From Segatella copri (lineage in GTDB: Bacteria; Bacteroidota; Bacteroidia; Bacteroidales; Bacteroidaceae), in NCBI RefSeq assembly GCF_015074785.1, contig NZ_CP042464.1, forward strand, positions 496,001 through 560,000: a stretch of 64,000 nt of DNA, given 5' to 3'. Below the pieces are notes generated by a model. The model saw only the letters and a list, made by a program, of their open reading frames with translations, was not told the origin of the DNA and did no database searches. Shown here in pieces: positions 31,443-40,080 of the stretch. Every line of letters starts with the position of its first letter. The first letter of the stretch is position 1. A program made the translations under genes and the position numbers.

Positions 31443-32090
31443 ATGAAGAAGATAAAATATATATTATGTGCTTGCCTGATGATGGCAAGCTTGGGCATGG
31501 AAGCTAAGTCGATGAAGGACTTGCTGGTTTCGATGCCCGATTCTGTTGTGCCTTATCTCAACCACAACCTGTGGTTGGAATTTACTGAGCTGCAGGAGAT
31601 GGGAGTGAAGGCGGAAGTGAAGAATCTGTTAGGCGAAACGAGTGTGATGGATACGCTGACTGCTGATTTCGCTCAGTTGAGAACGAGTAAGAGCGCTACT
31701 TTGCAGATGAAGAAACTGCCATCGGCTAATGGCGATTCGCTGCTTTGCGTGGTGAAGACTTTTGCCGGAGTAGAGAAGGAGAGCGAACTCTATCTCTTTA
31801 ATCAGGATTGGCAGGAGCAGGATGCCAGCAGAATTTTCGATGGAAAATCTTTGCAGCAACTGGCTTCCGGACTTGTAGCCAAACCCGATACAATGAGCGA
31901 GGCTAAGTTTGAGGAACTCAAGGGGAAAATTGAACTCAAAATCGTGAGTGCTCTGCTCCTGCAACATGAAAACAGCCTCGTAGTGCGCTTGGCTTTACCT
32001 TTCGTGTCTGCTGACGATAAGAAGGCTGTAAATGCAATAAAAGTGCAAAGAAAATTTAACTGGAATGGTAAAACTTTTAAGGAGAGTTAA
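31443..32090 (+). CDS. DUF3256 family exported protein
   Basis: The 215-residue protein starts at ATG 31443 (MKKIKYILCACLMMASLGME), the first codon of a signal peptide; the frame runs upstream only through the peptide gene. The mature part opens with MKDLLVSMPDSVVPYLNHNL, a signature of DUF3256 proteins of Prevotella and Bacteroides, and continues with a beta-rich domain. The function of the family is unknown. This is the first gene that looks like ordinary chromosome to the right of the conjugative element. Confidence 0.8.
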   Translation: MKKIKYILCACLMMASLGMEAKSMKDLLVSMPDSVVPYLNHNLWLEFTELQEMGVKAEVKNLLGETSVMDTLTADFAQLRTSKSATLQMKKLPSANGDSLLCVVKTFAGVEKESELYLFNQDWQEQDASRIFDGKSLQQLASGLVAKPDTMSEAKFEELKGKIELKIVSALLLQHENSLVVRLALPFVSADDKKAVNAIKVQRKFNWNGKTFKES

Positions 32091-32117
32091 ATTCTTGAAG
32101 TTTTTTGCTATAAACTA

Positions 32118-32222
32118 TTGTAGGTTACAAGATTATTTGTACCTTTGCATCGTGTTTTTCATGGTATTAGATTATTAAGGTTAATAAAAGATTGGTTGTC
32201 GTGAGACAATCAATTTTTTTTT
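32118..32222 (+). ncRNA. Probable stand-alone small RNA with own promoter and terminator
   Basis: TTG at 32118 and a perfect -7 TACCTTTG at 32140-32147 predict transcription from about 32153. The transcript would be about 70 nt, ending in a stem ATTGGTTGTC / GACAATCAAT with a GTGA loop (GNRA type) and a long U-run at 32213-32222. No ORF fits. From memory, very similar short transcripts are common in Bacteroidales, which would fit the published Bacteroidales-1 type architecture of promoter plus terminator, but I cannot confirm identity. Confidence 0.6.
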
Positions 32223-32299
32223 TTGTCCCTATCTGAAGGCATCAGCCCCTTGTCTTACCCATCGGCTGGAGGCCGTTGGTTCAGACCGCAGGGCGATGT

Positions 32300-32872
32300 T
32301 TAGAAGATAACCATTCCGATGATACCGCAGATGAAAAGCAGCAGGATAGGGTTGGTCTTTCTGAATTTTGTGAAGTAGAAAGCAGCCAGAAACAGCACGA
32401 TGCTTGCTCCGAAGACAAACGGATTGTCGGTTGGTGATCCGAAGTTCTCTTTATTCATCAGGAGAACGGCAGCAGCAGCTATCAGTCCGATGATGGCAGG
32501 GCGGAGTCCCGCAAAGATATCCTTTACGATTTTAGAATCCTTGTGCGTAATCAGATAGCGGCTGATGAGAATCATGATGATGAAAGGCAGCCACATGATG
32601 GAGAGCGAAGCCAATATTGAACCCAGCCAGGCTGCCCAGGTAGGATAGCCGTCGTGAAGGCAGGCGGTATAACCTACGTAGGTGGCACAGTTGATGCCGA
32701 TAGGGCCCGGTGTAGACTGGCTGATAGCCACAATATCCGTAAACTCAGCATTGGTAAGCCAATGGTTCTTCACTACCGTCTCGTTATGGATGAGCGAAAG
32801 CATCGCATATCCGCCACCAAAATTAAATGTACCAATCTTGGTAAATATCAGAAATAATTTCAGAAATAGCAT
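32300..32872 (-). CDS. Chromate transporter family protein, second half-size subunit
   Basis: The 190-residue membrane protein carries the ChrA motif FGGGYAMLSLI (residues about 18-28) and SQSTPGPIGINCATYVGY (about 52-69), then four to five hydrophobic segments. It is one of two half-length CHR proteins in tandem; such pairs work as antiparallel partners. The family exports chromate in some bacteria, but in gut anaerobes the substrate is not known. It follows its partner after 30 bases. Confidence 0.88.
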   Translation of the reverse strand: MLFLKLFLIFTKIGTFNFGGGYAMLSLIHNETVVKNHWLTNAEFTDIVAISQSTPGPIGINCATYVGYTACLHDGYPTWAAWLGSILASLSIMWLPFIIMILISRYLITHKDSKIVKDIFAGLRPAIIGLIAAAAVLLMNKENFGSPTDNPFVFGASIVLFLAAFYFTKFRKTNPILLLFICGIIGMVIF

Positions 32873-32902
32873 AATCTCTATATTTTTTACCTTTTTATTT
32901 TT

Positions 32903-33430
32903 TTACTTTTTTACCTTTCCGTAGAGCCAGCCCAGCACACCGGCTGCGATGATGATGTAGATAGGGGAGATGCCGAAAGCTGCAATCAACAGACAGCAGA
33001 CAACGGGAATCCAGATGTTGTAGCGGTTGATGTTTGCCGTCTTTGCCATCTTGAAGCAAGGCGCAGCAATGAGTGCTACCACGGCAGGGCGCACACCCAT
33101 GAAGAACTTACCCACCCAATAATTGTCCTTGAAATGCTGGAAGAACATGGCGATGATGAGAATGGCGATGATAGAAGGCAGGGCGATGCCAATGGCACCC
33201 ACAATGCCTCCCCAGACTCCCTTCAGCTTATAGCCGATATGACTCGCCATGTCGATGGCGAAGATGCCCGGAGTGGTCTGAGCCACTACCATGATATCCA
33301 TGAACTCCTGCTTGTCCATCCACTTGTTCTTGTCTACAAATTCCTGTTCCATGATCGGTATCATGGCATAGCCTCCGCCTAGCGTGAAAGCCCCGATTTT
33401 ATTGCACGTGAGGAAAAATTTTACTAACAT
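32903..33430 (-). CDS. Chromate transporter family protein, first half-size subunit
   Basis: A 175-residue CHR protein with LGGGYAMIPIMEQEFV (about 18-33) and VAQTTPGIFAIDMASHIGYK (about 49-68), followed by membrane helices. It is paralogous to its downstream neighbour. Together they form a short-chain CHR pair, encoded as a two-gene operon. Confidence 0.88.
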   Translation of the reverse strand: MLVKFFLTCNKIGAFTLGGGYAMIPIMEQEFVDKNKWMDKQEFMDIMVVAQTTPGIFAIDMASHIGYKLKGVWGGIVGAIGIALPSIIAILIIAMFFQHFKDNYWVGKFFMGVRPAVVALIAAPCFKMAKTANINRYNIWIPVVCCLLIAAFGISPIYIIIAAGVLGWLYGKVKK

Positions 33431-33561
33431 ATCTGTTGTTTCTATATTACTTTTCTCTTATATCTGTTGAAATCGGCTGCAAAAATACACATAATTTGTT
33501 AAATATGCTAGCTTTCATGCGGATAATCTTCAAAATCGTGTGCTTTTTACCCGAAAATTTG

Positions 33562-33569
33562 TATCTTTG
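33562..33569 (+). promoter_or_regulatory. Promoter -7 box of the nucleoside permease gene
   Basis: TATCTTTG, 35 nt before the start codon, divergent from the chromate transporter pair. Confidence 0.6.
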
Positions 33570-33603
33570 CAGCTAATATTTTATAATAAAAAGACATTAA
33601 ACT

Positions 33604-34905
33604 ATGAATCTGAAAGTACGCCTAGCAGTGATGAACTTCCTGGAGTTTGCAGTTTGGGGAGCTTATCTCACGTCTATGGGCAACTATCTCGGCAAGGCTG
33701 GGATGGGTGCCGAGATTTCCTGGTTCTATACCATACAGGGAATCGTATCTATTTTTATGCCTACATTGATGGGCATTGTGGCAGATAAGTATATCCAGCC
33801 GCAACGTCTTTTGGGCTATTGTCACCTTTTGGCAGGAGCAGCCATGATAGGTCTGTTCGTTATGGGACAGGCTAGTCAGACTCCTAATGAGGCAATGTTT
33901 ATTGCCGTTTACACCTTCAGCGTGGCTTTCTATATGCCTACATTGGCATTGTCAAATACTTCGGCATTCAGTATATTGAAGAGCAACGGGCTCGACACCG
34001 TGAAGGCTTTTCCGCCAATCCGTGTGTTCGGAACCGTGGGCTTCATCCTCACGATGTGGATTGTGAACTGTGCTACCTGGGACAACGGTTCATTCTCGTT
34101 CCTGTTGAGCGAGAACGCCCATAAGTTCCAGTATACTCATTATCAGTTTCTGGTATCGGGTGTGCTCAGCATTCTTCTCTTCCTCTATTGCTTCTCATTG
34201 CCAGCCTGTCCTATCGTGAAGAAAGAGACAAAGAGCTGGGTAGAGACATGGGGTTTCGATGCCTTCAAACTCTTCAAGAGCCGTGAGATGGCGATGTTCT
34301 TCATCTTCTCTTGCATGCTCGGTATGAGTCTGCAGGTAACCAATGGCTATGCCACTCCGTTCATTACCAGTTTCAAGGGCGATCCTGCGATGCTCGATAC
34401 TTTTGCAGCTAACAATGCTACGCTCCTGGTATCCATCTCTCAGGTAGCCGAGGCGCTCTGCATCCTTCTCATTCCGTTCTTCCTGAAGCGTTATGGCATC
34501 AAGGTTGTGATGCTCATCGCCATGATGGCATGGGTTTTGCGATTCGGTTTCTTCGGATTGGGCAATCCTGCATTTCCGGGTGTTACCTTCTTCATCCTCT
34601 CATGCATCGTTTACGGTGTAGCCTTCGACTTCTTCAATGTGTCGGGTGGTCTGTTTGTAGACCAGAAATGTGATGTGAAGGTAAGAGCATCGGCTCAAGG
34701 TCTGTTCATGCTGATGACCAATGGTCTGGGAGCATCTATCGGAACCATTCTCGCAGGTATGGTCATCAACCATTACTGCCACTGGACAGATGATGGCTAC
34801 CTGATGGGTGACTGGAAAACCTGCTGGTTCATCTTTGCCGGTTATGCGCTCGTGGTAGCAGTAGCCTTTGCTGTCCTCTTCCGTCCGAAGAAAGAACAGA
34901 AATAA
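33604..34905 (+). CDS. Nucleoside permease, NupG-type MFS transporter
   Basis: A 433-residue major-facilitator protein of about 12 helices. The start MNLKVRLAVMNFLEFAVWGA and the early GIVADKYIQPQRLLG loop are typical of the nucleoside:H+ symporter family (NupG/XapB). Segments such as AFSILKSNGLDTVKAFPPIR VFG (two parts) and AFDFFNVSGGLFVDQK also fit the family. It should import nucleosides across the inner membrane. Length is normal and it has its own promoter. Confidence 0.88.
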   Translation: MNLKVRLAVMNFLEFAVWGAYLTSMGNYLGKAGMGAEISWFYTIQGIVSIFMPTLMGIVADKYIQPQRLLGYCHLLAGAAMIGLFVMGQASQTPNEAMFIAVYTFSVAFYMPTLALSNTSAFSILKSNGLDTVKAFPPIRVFGTVGFILTMWIVNCATWDNGSFSFLLSENAHKFQYTHYQFLVSGVLSILLFLYCFSLPACPIVKKETKSWVETWGFDAFKLFKSREMAMFFIFSCMLGMSLQVTNGYATPFITSFKGDPAMLDTFAANNATLLVSISQVAEALCILLIPFFLKRYGIKVVMLIAMMAWVLRFGFFGLGNPAFPGVTFFILSCIVYGVAFDFFNVSGGLFVDQKCDVKVRASAQGLFMLMTNGLGASIGTILAGMVINHYCHWTDDGYLMGDWKTCWFIFAGYALVVAVAFAVLFRPKKEQK

Positions 34906-34992
34906 GGAAGAAAAAGGTCATACTCAACGCGAGAGTAAAAACAGAATGTTACGTAAGAATATAAATAAATTTAAATAAAGAAAGGGTACATA

Positions 34993-35556
34993 ATGATATT
35001 GTACAAACTTAAACTCGCTGCCTGCTTTGGCATTCCGGAAGCTTCCGGGACATGTATTATTAGTTTGGTAGACGAATCCGAAAAAAGAGCTTTGTCTATT
35101 ATGACTAATGATTATGTAGCAGAGCAGCTGAAGGCATGTAATTCGAAAACTTCTGATTTTAAAAATGATGTGATCTCTGTACTTTGGACACTATTTGACA
35201 GGCAAAATGTAGACGATTTCTATCTCGAATTCGATGCTACGCCAGAGAGGGGAGTATATGCTACTCTTGTGAATAAAATCACAAATGAACGTATGAGCAT
35301 CAAGACTGACCAGGCTGTGTTGTTGTCTGTGGCTGCGGATATAGAAATGTATACAACAGAGCTGGTTATAAAGGAAATTTCTACTCCTTTTAATAAAAAT
35401 GATATGAGTTCGGCTTCTTGTGCGGTACCAATTTCGGCTTTGCCAGACCAGATGCTCGAAAAAGCATTGGATTGTGCCATTAATGAAGAAGATTACGAAA
35501 CAGCCTCAGCCATTCGTGATGAGATAGAGCGCCGCAAAGGCAAAAAAAGTGAATAA
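34993..35556 (+). CDS. DUF151 bifunctional-nuclease-type protein with UVR motif
   Basis: A 187-residue protein. The first 130 residues are a DUF151 domain (ALSIMTNDYVAEQLKACNSK, then YATLVNKITNERMSIKTDQAVLLSVAA in two parts). A C-terminal UVR motif (LEKALDCAINEEDYETASAI RDEIERRK) follows. This combination is usual in Bacteroidota; the DUF151 domain has been linked to nuclease activity in other organisms, and the UVR motif to protein contacts. It is followed by rsmE after 60 nt. Confidence 0.82.
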   Translation: MILYKLKLAACFGIPEASGTCIISLVDESEKRALSIMTNDYVAEQLKACNSKTSDFKNDVISVLWTLFDRQNVDDFYLEFDATPERGVYATLVNKITNERMSIKTDQAVLLSVAADIEMYTTELVIKEISTPFNKNDMSSASCAVPISALPDQMLEKALDCAINEEDYETASAIRDEIERRKGKKSE

Positions 35557-35616
35557 TTAAAGGATATTCTTACGGAATAACAGAAAAATAAGAAGAAAAA
35601 GTAACAATAAGAGGAA

Positions 35617-36372
35617 ATGAAAGAAGTTAGATTTTTCTATGTGCCAGATGCGGCTACACAGACAGAACTACCTCAGGAAGAGGCTACTCATGCACTCAGG
35701 GTTTTGCGTATCCAGGCGGGGGACGAATTGTTCCTGATGGATGGCAAGGGGGTGTTCTACCGTGCAGAAGTTTCGCTGGCTACCAACAAACGGTGCATCT
35801 ATGAGGTGAAGGAGGTTATGCCGCAGCAGCCTGCCTGGCGCGGACACATTCACCTGGCCATCGCCCCGACAAAGATGATGGACCGCATTGAATGGATGGC
35901 AGAGAAGGCTACGGAAATCGGCTTCGATGAAATCTCTTTCCTCAACTGCAAGTTCTCTGAACGCAAGGTCATCCGTATAGACCGCATAGACAAGATTGTG
36001 GTTTCTGCCGTCAAGCAGAGCCACAAGGCTTGGAAACCTGTGGTCAACGAACTGCAGAACTTTAAAGATTTTATTACTACTCCCCGCAATGGCAGAAAGT
36101 TTATCTGTCATTGTTATGAGGAGATAGAAAAGAAAGACTTTTTTGCCGAGATTTCCAAGTCATGCCCAGCTGATGATTCTGCCGGAGCAGCCCAGGAGGG
36201 TGCCGATGACATCACCGTGCTGGTAGGACCTGAGGGCGATTTCTCTATCGATGAGGTGAGACTGGCCCTGGAAAACGGATATGAGAGTGTTTCGCTTGGC
36301 ACCAGTCGCCTCCGTACGGAAACAGCAGGATTGGTGGCTGTCAACATGTGCCATCTGGCAAGAGCTTTATAA
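35617..36372 (+). CDS. rsmE: 16S rRNA m3U1498 methyltransferase
   Basis: The 251-residue protein has the RsmE N-terminal PUA-like part (HALRVLRIQAGDELFLMDGK), the central signature APTKMMDRIEWMAEKATEIG, and the C-terminal SPOUT knot motifs VLVGPEGDFSIDEV (about 204) and SLGTSRLRTETAGLVAVN (about 229). It methylates U1498 of 16S rRNA using SAM. A hydrophilic insert near 185-195 (DDSAGAAQEGADD) is a small species-specific loop. The next gene starts 14 nt after its stop. Confidence 0.95.
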   Translation: MKEVRFFYVPDAATQTELPQEEATHALRVLRIQAGDELFLMDGKGVFYRAEVSLATNKRCIYEVKEVMPQQPAWRGHIHLAIAPTKMMDRIEWMAEKATEIGFDEISFLNCKFSERKVIRIDRIDKIVVSAVKQSHKAWKPVVNELQNFKDFITTPRNGRKFICHCYEEIEKKDFFAEISKSCPADDSAGAAQEGADDITVLVGPEGDFSIDEVRLALENGYESVSLGTSRLRTETAGLVAVNMCHLARAL

Positions 36373-36386
36373 TATTTACTAGTGTG

Positions 36387-37784
36387 ATGAAAAGATTGTA
36401 TAAGAGTTTGATGTTCATGTGCTTGGCTGTCGTATTGGGATTGCTGAGCTCATGCTCGGGCACTGACTATCTCAATGCCATTCCAAAGAAAAGTACTGCG
36501 CTCATCTCTGTTGACATGCAGCAGATGGCATCCGGCAAAAGCGATGAAGACAAGGCGGGAATGCTCAAGTCTCTGCTGCACGTTGAGGATGCATCGAAGT
36601 GTGGCATCGACATCTCAGAGAAGATATTCCTCTTTGAGAGTGCTGATGGCAACCTCGGACTTTGTGCCAAGGTGAGCGATGAGGGCGATGTGGAAGACTG
36701 GCTTGCTTCGCTTGCCAAACAGCATATCGCTACAGAGGTGAAGGAGCGCAAAGGCTTTCATTTCTCTGTATTGAAAAATTCGTGGCTGGTCGGCTTTTCT
36801 GATCAGGCACTCCTCGTTATGGGACCGGTTGTAGCCGATGCGCAGGCCCAGCTCCAGCAGCAGATGGTGAAATATCTGAAGGCTGATGAGGACGAAGGTA
36901 TTACCGCATCGCCTATGTTTGAACGTCTGGAAACCATCACTTCGCCTATGGCTATGGTGGCTCAGGCTCAGGCGCTGCCGGAGAAGTTCGTTGCTCCATT
37001 TACCCTTGGCACGCCTAAAGATACCGACCCTTCGCAGGTAGTGATTGCTGCTGAGATGGACGTAAAAGACGGTATCCTGCAGGTGAAGGGAGAAACCTTC
37101 TCCTTTAATAAAGAAATAGATGAGGCCCTGAAGAAGGCGGCTCAAACCTATCGTCCGATTAAAGGCAGCTACGTTAAGTCGATGCCTGCTGATGCCCTGG
37201 CGGGTATCTTCATGAACGTAAAGGGCGAGCAGTTCCTGCCGATGATGCAGAGCAACCGCAGCCTTCAGACCCTCCTGATGGGTATCAACCAGGCCATCGA
37301 TATGGATAATATCATCCGTAGTGTGGATGGAGATATGGCTATCGTGATGCCTTCGCTTACAGATAACAATATGCAGATGACGATGGCTGCTAAACTGTCG
37401 CATGCCAAGTGGTTGGGCGATGTTGATTATTGGAAAACTTCATGTCCGGCTGGTGCGAAGATAGCCAATTGGGGAAAGAATGCTTACTTCTATACCGATG
37501 GCAAAACCTCGTTCTATTTCGGTGTGACGGATGACAAGCAGTTCTTTAGCGGAAGCGATCAGCTGATGGCGCAATATGCCGTGAAACCAAGTAATCATCC
37601 GATAGATGCAAAGATTCAGAAGCTCATCGTCGGTCAGAAACTGGCAATGGTCATCAATCTCGCCAAGAGTTCTGGTAGTGACGGCTCGGGCAAGGATGAT
37701 GCCATCTCTACCGTAACCGGTCTGCTTACCCCAGTCTTCGGAAATCTTACTTCGGTGGTCTATACTTTAAAGGTAAAAGGGTAA
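36387..37784 (+). CDS. DUF4836 lipoprotein
   Basis: The start at ATG 36387 gives a lipoprotein signal with lipobox LLSSC (Cys23); the longer frame overlaps rsmE. The 465-residue mature protein begins YLNAIPKKSTALISVDMQQM, the typical opening of DUF4836 proteins of Bacteroidales, which contain two related alpha/beta domains and are of unknown function. It should sit in the outer or inner membrane facing the periplasm. Probably co-transcribed with rsmE. Confidence 0.8.
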   Translation: MKRLYKSLMFMCLAVVLGLLSSCSGTDYLNAIPKKSTALISVDMQQMASGKSDEDKAGMLKSLLHVEDASKCGIDISEKIFLFESADGNLGLCAKVSDEGDVEDWLASLAKQHIATEVKERKGFHFSVLKNSWLVGFSDQALLVMGPVVADAQAQLQQQMVKYLKADEDEGITASPMFERLETITSPMAMVAQAQALPEKFVAPFTLGTPKDTDPSQVVIAAEMDVKDGILQVKGETFSFNKEIDEALKKAAQTYRPIKGSYVKSMPADALAGIFMNVKGEQFLPMMQSNRSLQTLLMGINQAIDMDNIIRSVDGDMAIVMPSLTDNNMQMTMAAKLSHAKWLGDVDYWKTSCPAGAKIANWGKNAYFYTDGKTSFYFGVTDDKQFFSGSDQLMAQYAVKPSNHPIDAKIQKLIVGQKLAMVINLAKSSGSDGSGKDDAISTVTGLLTPVFGNLTSVVYTLKVKG

Positions 37785-37833
37785 AAAGGTAAAAGGGTAA
37801 AAAGAACCTTACCCCTCCCTCTCTCTCTGCGCC

Positions 37834-37860
37834 CCCGTTCCTAGCGATTCTATCGCTAGT
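37834..37860. repeat. Short hairpin repeat, copy 1 (REP-like)
   Basis: CTAGCGAT / ATCGCTAG with TCT loop (37841-37859), preceded by CGTTC and followed by TCCCC. A matching hairpin at 39863-39881 has compensatory changes in the stem. The two flank the ABC transporter gene pair. GGTAAAAGG-type A-rich runs precede it (37774-37803). Confidence 0.6.
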
Positions 37861-37916
37861 CCCCCAAAAAAGTCCTAATTTTAAAGGTAAAAGATTAAAC
37901 ATTAAACATAAAAAAA

Positions 37917-38561
37917 GTGGAAAAGATTCAGCTTCATTCCGTTCTCCCACAGGTTTTTGCCCAGCGCAACGACCTGGATTCGGAGATATGGAAGCAGGAT
38001 GTTACCTTCGAGAAAGGTCATCTTTATCTTATCGAGGCAGAGAGTGGCAGCGGAAAGAGTACTTTCTGCAGCTATGTGCTCGGCTATCGTCACGACTACA
38101 GCGGAAGCGTGATGTTCGACAATGATGTTACCGCCAACTACAAGGTGAAAGACTGGGTAGAGATGCGCAAGCGTCACATCAGCCATCTCTTTCAGGAACT
38201 CCGTCTCTTCCCTGAGCTTACTGCCTTGGAGAATGTAGAAATTAAGAACAAGATAACCGGATTCAAGACGCGTGAGCAGATACAGAAATGGTTTGATATG
38301 CTCGGTATTGCTGATAAGGTAGATGCCAAAATCGGCAGAATGTCGTTCGGACAGCAGCAGCGTGTGGCAATGATGCGTGCGCTCTGTCAGCCTTTCGACT
38401 TCATTCTGGCTGATGAGCCTATCAGTCACCTCGACGACAACAATTCTGGCATCATGGCAGATATCATGATGACCGAAGCGAAGGAGCAGGGGGCTGGCGT
38501 CATCGTAACCAGTATCGGTAAGCACATGGACTTGCCCTACGAGCACGTGTTTAAACTTTAG
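37917..38561 (+). CDS. ABC transporter ATP-binding protein
   Basis: A 214-residue ATPase starting with GTG at 37917 (no ATG in frame nearby). Walker A ESGSGKST is at residues 42-49, Q-loop HLFQELRLFP at about 97-106, signature MSFGQQQRVAM at about 141-151, and Walker B FILADEP at about 161-167, followed by the H-loop region. It belongs to the LolD/MacB-like group that pairs with FtsX-type permeases; the downstream gene is such a permease. Substrate unknown. Confidence 0.85.
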   Translation: MEKIQLHSVLPQVFAQRNDLDSEIWKQDVTFEKGHLYLIEAESGSGKSTFCSYVLGYRHDYSGSVMFDNDVTANYKVKDWVEMRKRHISHLFQELRLFPELTALENVEIKNKITGFKTREQIQKWFDMLGIADKVDAKIGRMSFGQQQRVAMMRALCQPFDFILADEPISHLDDNNSGIMADIMMTEAKEQGAGVIVTSIGKHMDLPYEHVFKL

Positions 38562-38577
38562 TAAAGTTAATAGTTGA

Positions 38578-38612
38578 CAGTTTATAGTTAATAGCAAGTT
38601 TGCTATAAACTG
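38578..38612. repeat. Hairpin in the gap between ABC genes
   Basis: CAGTTTATAG (38578-38587) and CTATAAACTG (38603-38612) pair perfectly. AT-rich hairpins of this sort recur in Prevotella intergenic regions from memory. Confidence 0.55.
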
Positions 38613-38643
38613 AAAATTATAAATTATAAATTCGAAATTTAAA

Positions 38644-39843
38644 ATGAATCTCGTTTGGAAATTATTGCGTCAGCATATCAGCATACCTCAGTTTGCGGGC
38701 TTTGCCTTCGCCAATCTCTTCGGTATGCTCATCGTTCTTTTCGGCTTTCAGTTTTATAAAGACGTGCTGCCTGTCTTCACTCAGCAAGACAGTTTCATGA
38801 AAGCCGACTACCTCATCATGAGCAAGAAGATAGGTATGGGAAATACCATCAGCGGCCGTTCCAATACCTTCTCGGGTTCTGAAATCGATGAAATCGGAGA
38901 CCAGAAGTTTGTAAAGAAGATAGGAAAATTCACCTCTACTGAATATAAGGTAGATGCCCAGATGGGTGTAAACGGCGTGAACGTTCTGAACAGCGAACTC
39001 TTCTTCGAGAGTGTGCCTGACGGTTTTGTTGATGTGCCGCTCAAGGACTGGAAATATACGCCGGGAACTCAGGAGGTGCCAATCATCCTCCCGCGTACCT
39101 ATATTAATATGTATAACTTCGGTTTCGCCCAGAGTCATTCGCTTCCTAAAATCAGCGATGGACTGATGGGCATGATTGATTTCAATATCCAGATTCAGGC
39201 TGGTGGCAAGAAAGAGCAGTTCAAGGGAAAGGTAATCGGTTTCTCTTCGCGACTCAACACCATCCTCGTTCCACAGGCATTCATGGACTGGAGCAACCAG
39301 GAATTCGCTCCAAACCAGAAGAGCGATCCTAACCGCCTCATCGTAGAGGTAGGAAACCCGGGAGACGAGAACATCACCAAATACCTGGATGATAATGGTT
39401 ATGAGGTAGAGACAGACAAGCTGGATGCAGAGAAGACTACCTATTTCCTCCGCATGATGGTATCGATGGTGATGATTATCGGTTTGGTTATCTCCGTTTT
39501 GAGCTTCTATATTCTGATGCTCAGCATCTATCTGCTGGTTCAGAAGAATTCTTCTAAGTTAGAGAATCTTCTTCTGATAGGTTACAGTCCGAACAATGTA
39601 GCAAAGCCATATCAGGTGCTCACCATCGCGCTGAACATCGTGGTACTTATCATCGCGTGGATCATCCTCTTCTTCCTTCGCGATTACTACATGGGCTTCA
39701 TCGAAACCCTCTTCCCTGATATCGACGAGGGCACCATGCTCCCAGCCATCGCCCTAGGTCTGCTCCTGTTCCTGATAGTTTCTATCCTGAACATCGTAGC
39801 CATCCGTCGCAAGGTGATGAGCATCTGGCAGCGAAAGGAGTAA
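38644..39843 (+). CDS. FtsX-like ABC transporter permease
   Basis: A 399-residue membrane protein with an N-terminal helix (about 20-38), a large extracytoplasmic domain (about 40-270) and three helices at the C-terminus (MMVSMVMIIGLVISVLSFYI and two more). This is the FtsX/MacB-like permease topology. It forms a transporter with the upstream ATPase, for lipoprotein or envelope substrates in relatives; the substrate here is unknown. A strong terminator follows at 39960. Confidence 0.82.
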   Translation: MNLVWKLLRQHISIPQFAGFAFANLFGMLIVLFGFQFYKDVLPVFTQQDSFMKADYLIMSKKIGMGNTISGRSNTFSGSEIDEIGDQKFVKKIGKFTSTEYKVDAQMGVNGVNVLNSELFFESVPDGFVDVPLKDWKYTPGTQEVPIILPRTYINMYNFGFAQSHSLPKISDGLMGMIDFNIQIQAGGKKEQFKGKVIGFSSRLNTILVPQAFMDWSNQEFAPNQKSDPNRLIVEVGNPGDENITKYLDDNGYEVETDKLDAEKTTYFLRMMVSMVMIIGLVISVLSFYILMLSIYLLVQKNSSKLENLLLIGYSPNNVAKPYQVLTIALNIVVLIIAWIILFFLRDYYMGFIETLFPDIDEGTMLPAIALGLLLFLIVSILNIVAIRRKVMSIWQRKE

Positions 39844-39862
39844 GAGCGCCTAGCCTCCGTTC

Positions 39863-39881
39863 CAGGCGATTCCATCGCCTG
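39863..39881. repeat. Short hairpin repeat, copy 2 (REP-like)
   Basis: CAGGCGAT / ATCGCCTG with TCC loop, preceded by CCGTTC and followed after 16 bases by AGTCCCC, as at 37834-37860. Stem changes against copy 1 are compensated on both arms. Confidence 0.6.
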
Positions 39882-39959
39882 TCATAAAAGGTCAGTCCCC
39901 CGCTTGTAACCCCCGAAAAAACTATAAGCAATCCCTCGCTATAAATAACAAATTAAAAG

Positions 39960-39994
39960 AAATCTGCGTTATTTGCTTAACGCAGATTTTTTTT
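39960..39994 (+). terminator. Rho-independent terminator after the ABC pair
   Basis: AAATCTGCGTTA / TAACGCAGATTT followed by a run of T. Confidence 0.85.
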
Positions 39995-40021
39995 ATGTTA
40001 TAAAACACTATTTTTCATGCT

Positions 40022-40058
40022 TTTGTAACAAATAAAAGCAATTTTTTTATTACTTTTG
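40022..40058 (+). promoter_or_regulatory. Displaced promoter of the TonB receptor gene
   Basis: TTTG at 40022-40025 and -7 TACTTTTG at 40051-40058 would start transcription near 40065, pointing at the receptor gene. The IS element at 40081 now separates it from its gene. Confidence 0.55.
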
Positions 40059-40070
40059 CAACCGATAACA

Positions 40071-40080
40071 ATATAAGAGG
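40071..40080. repeat. Target-site duplication, left copy
   Basis: ATATAAGAGG, repeated at 41380-41389 on the other side of the IS element. Confidence 0.9.
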
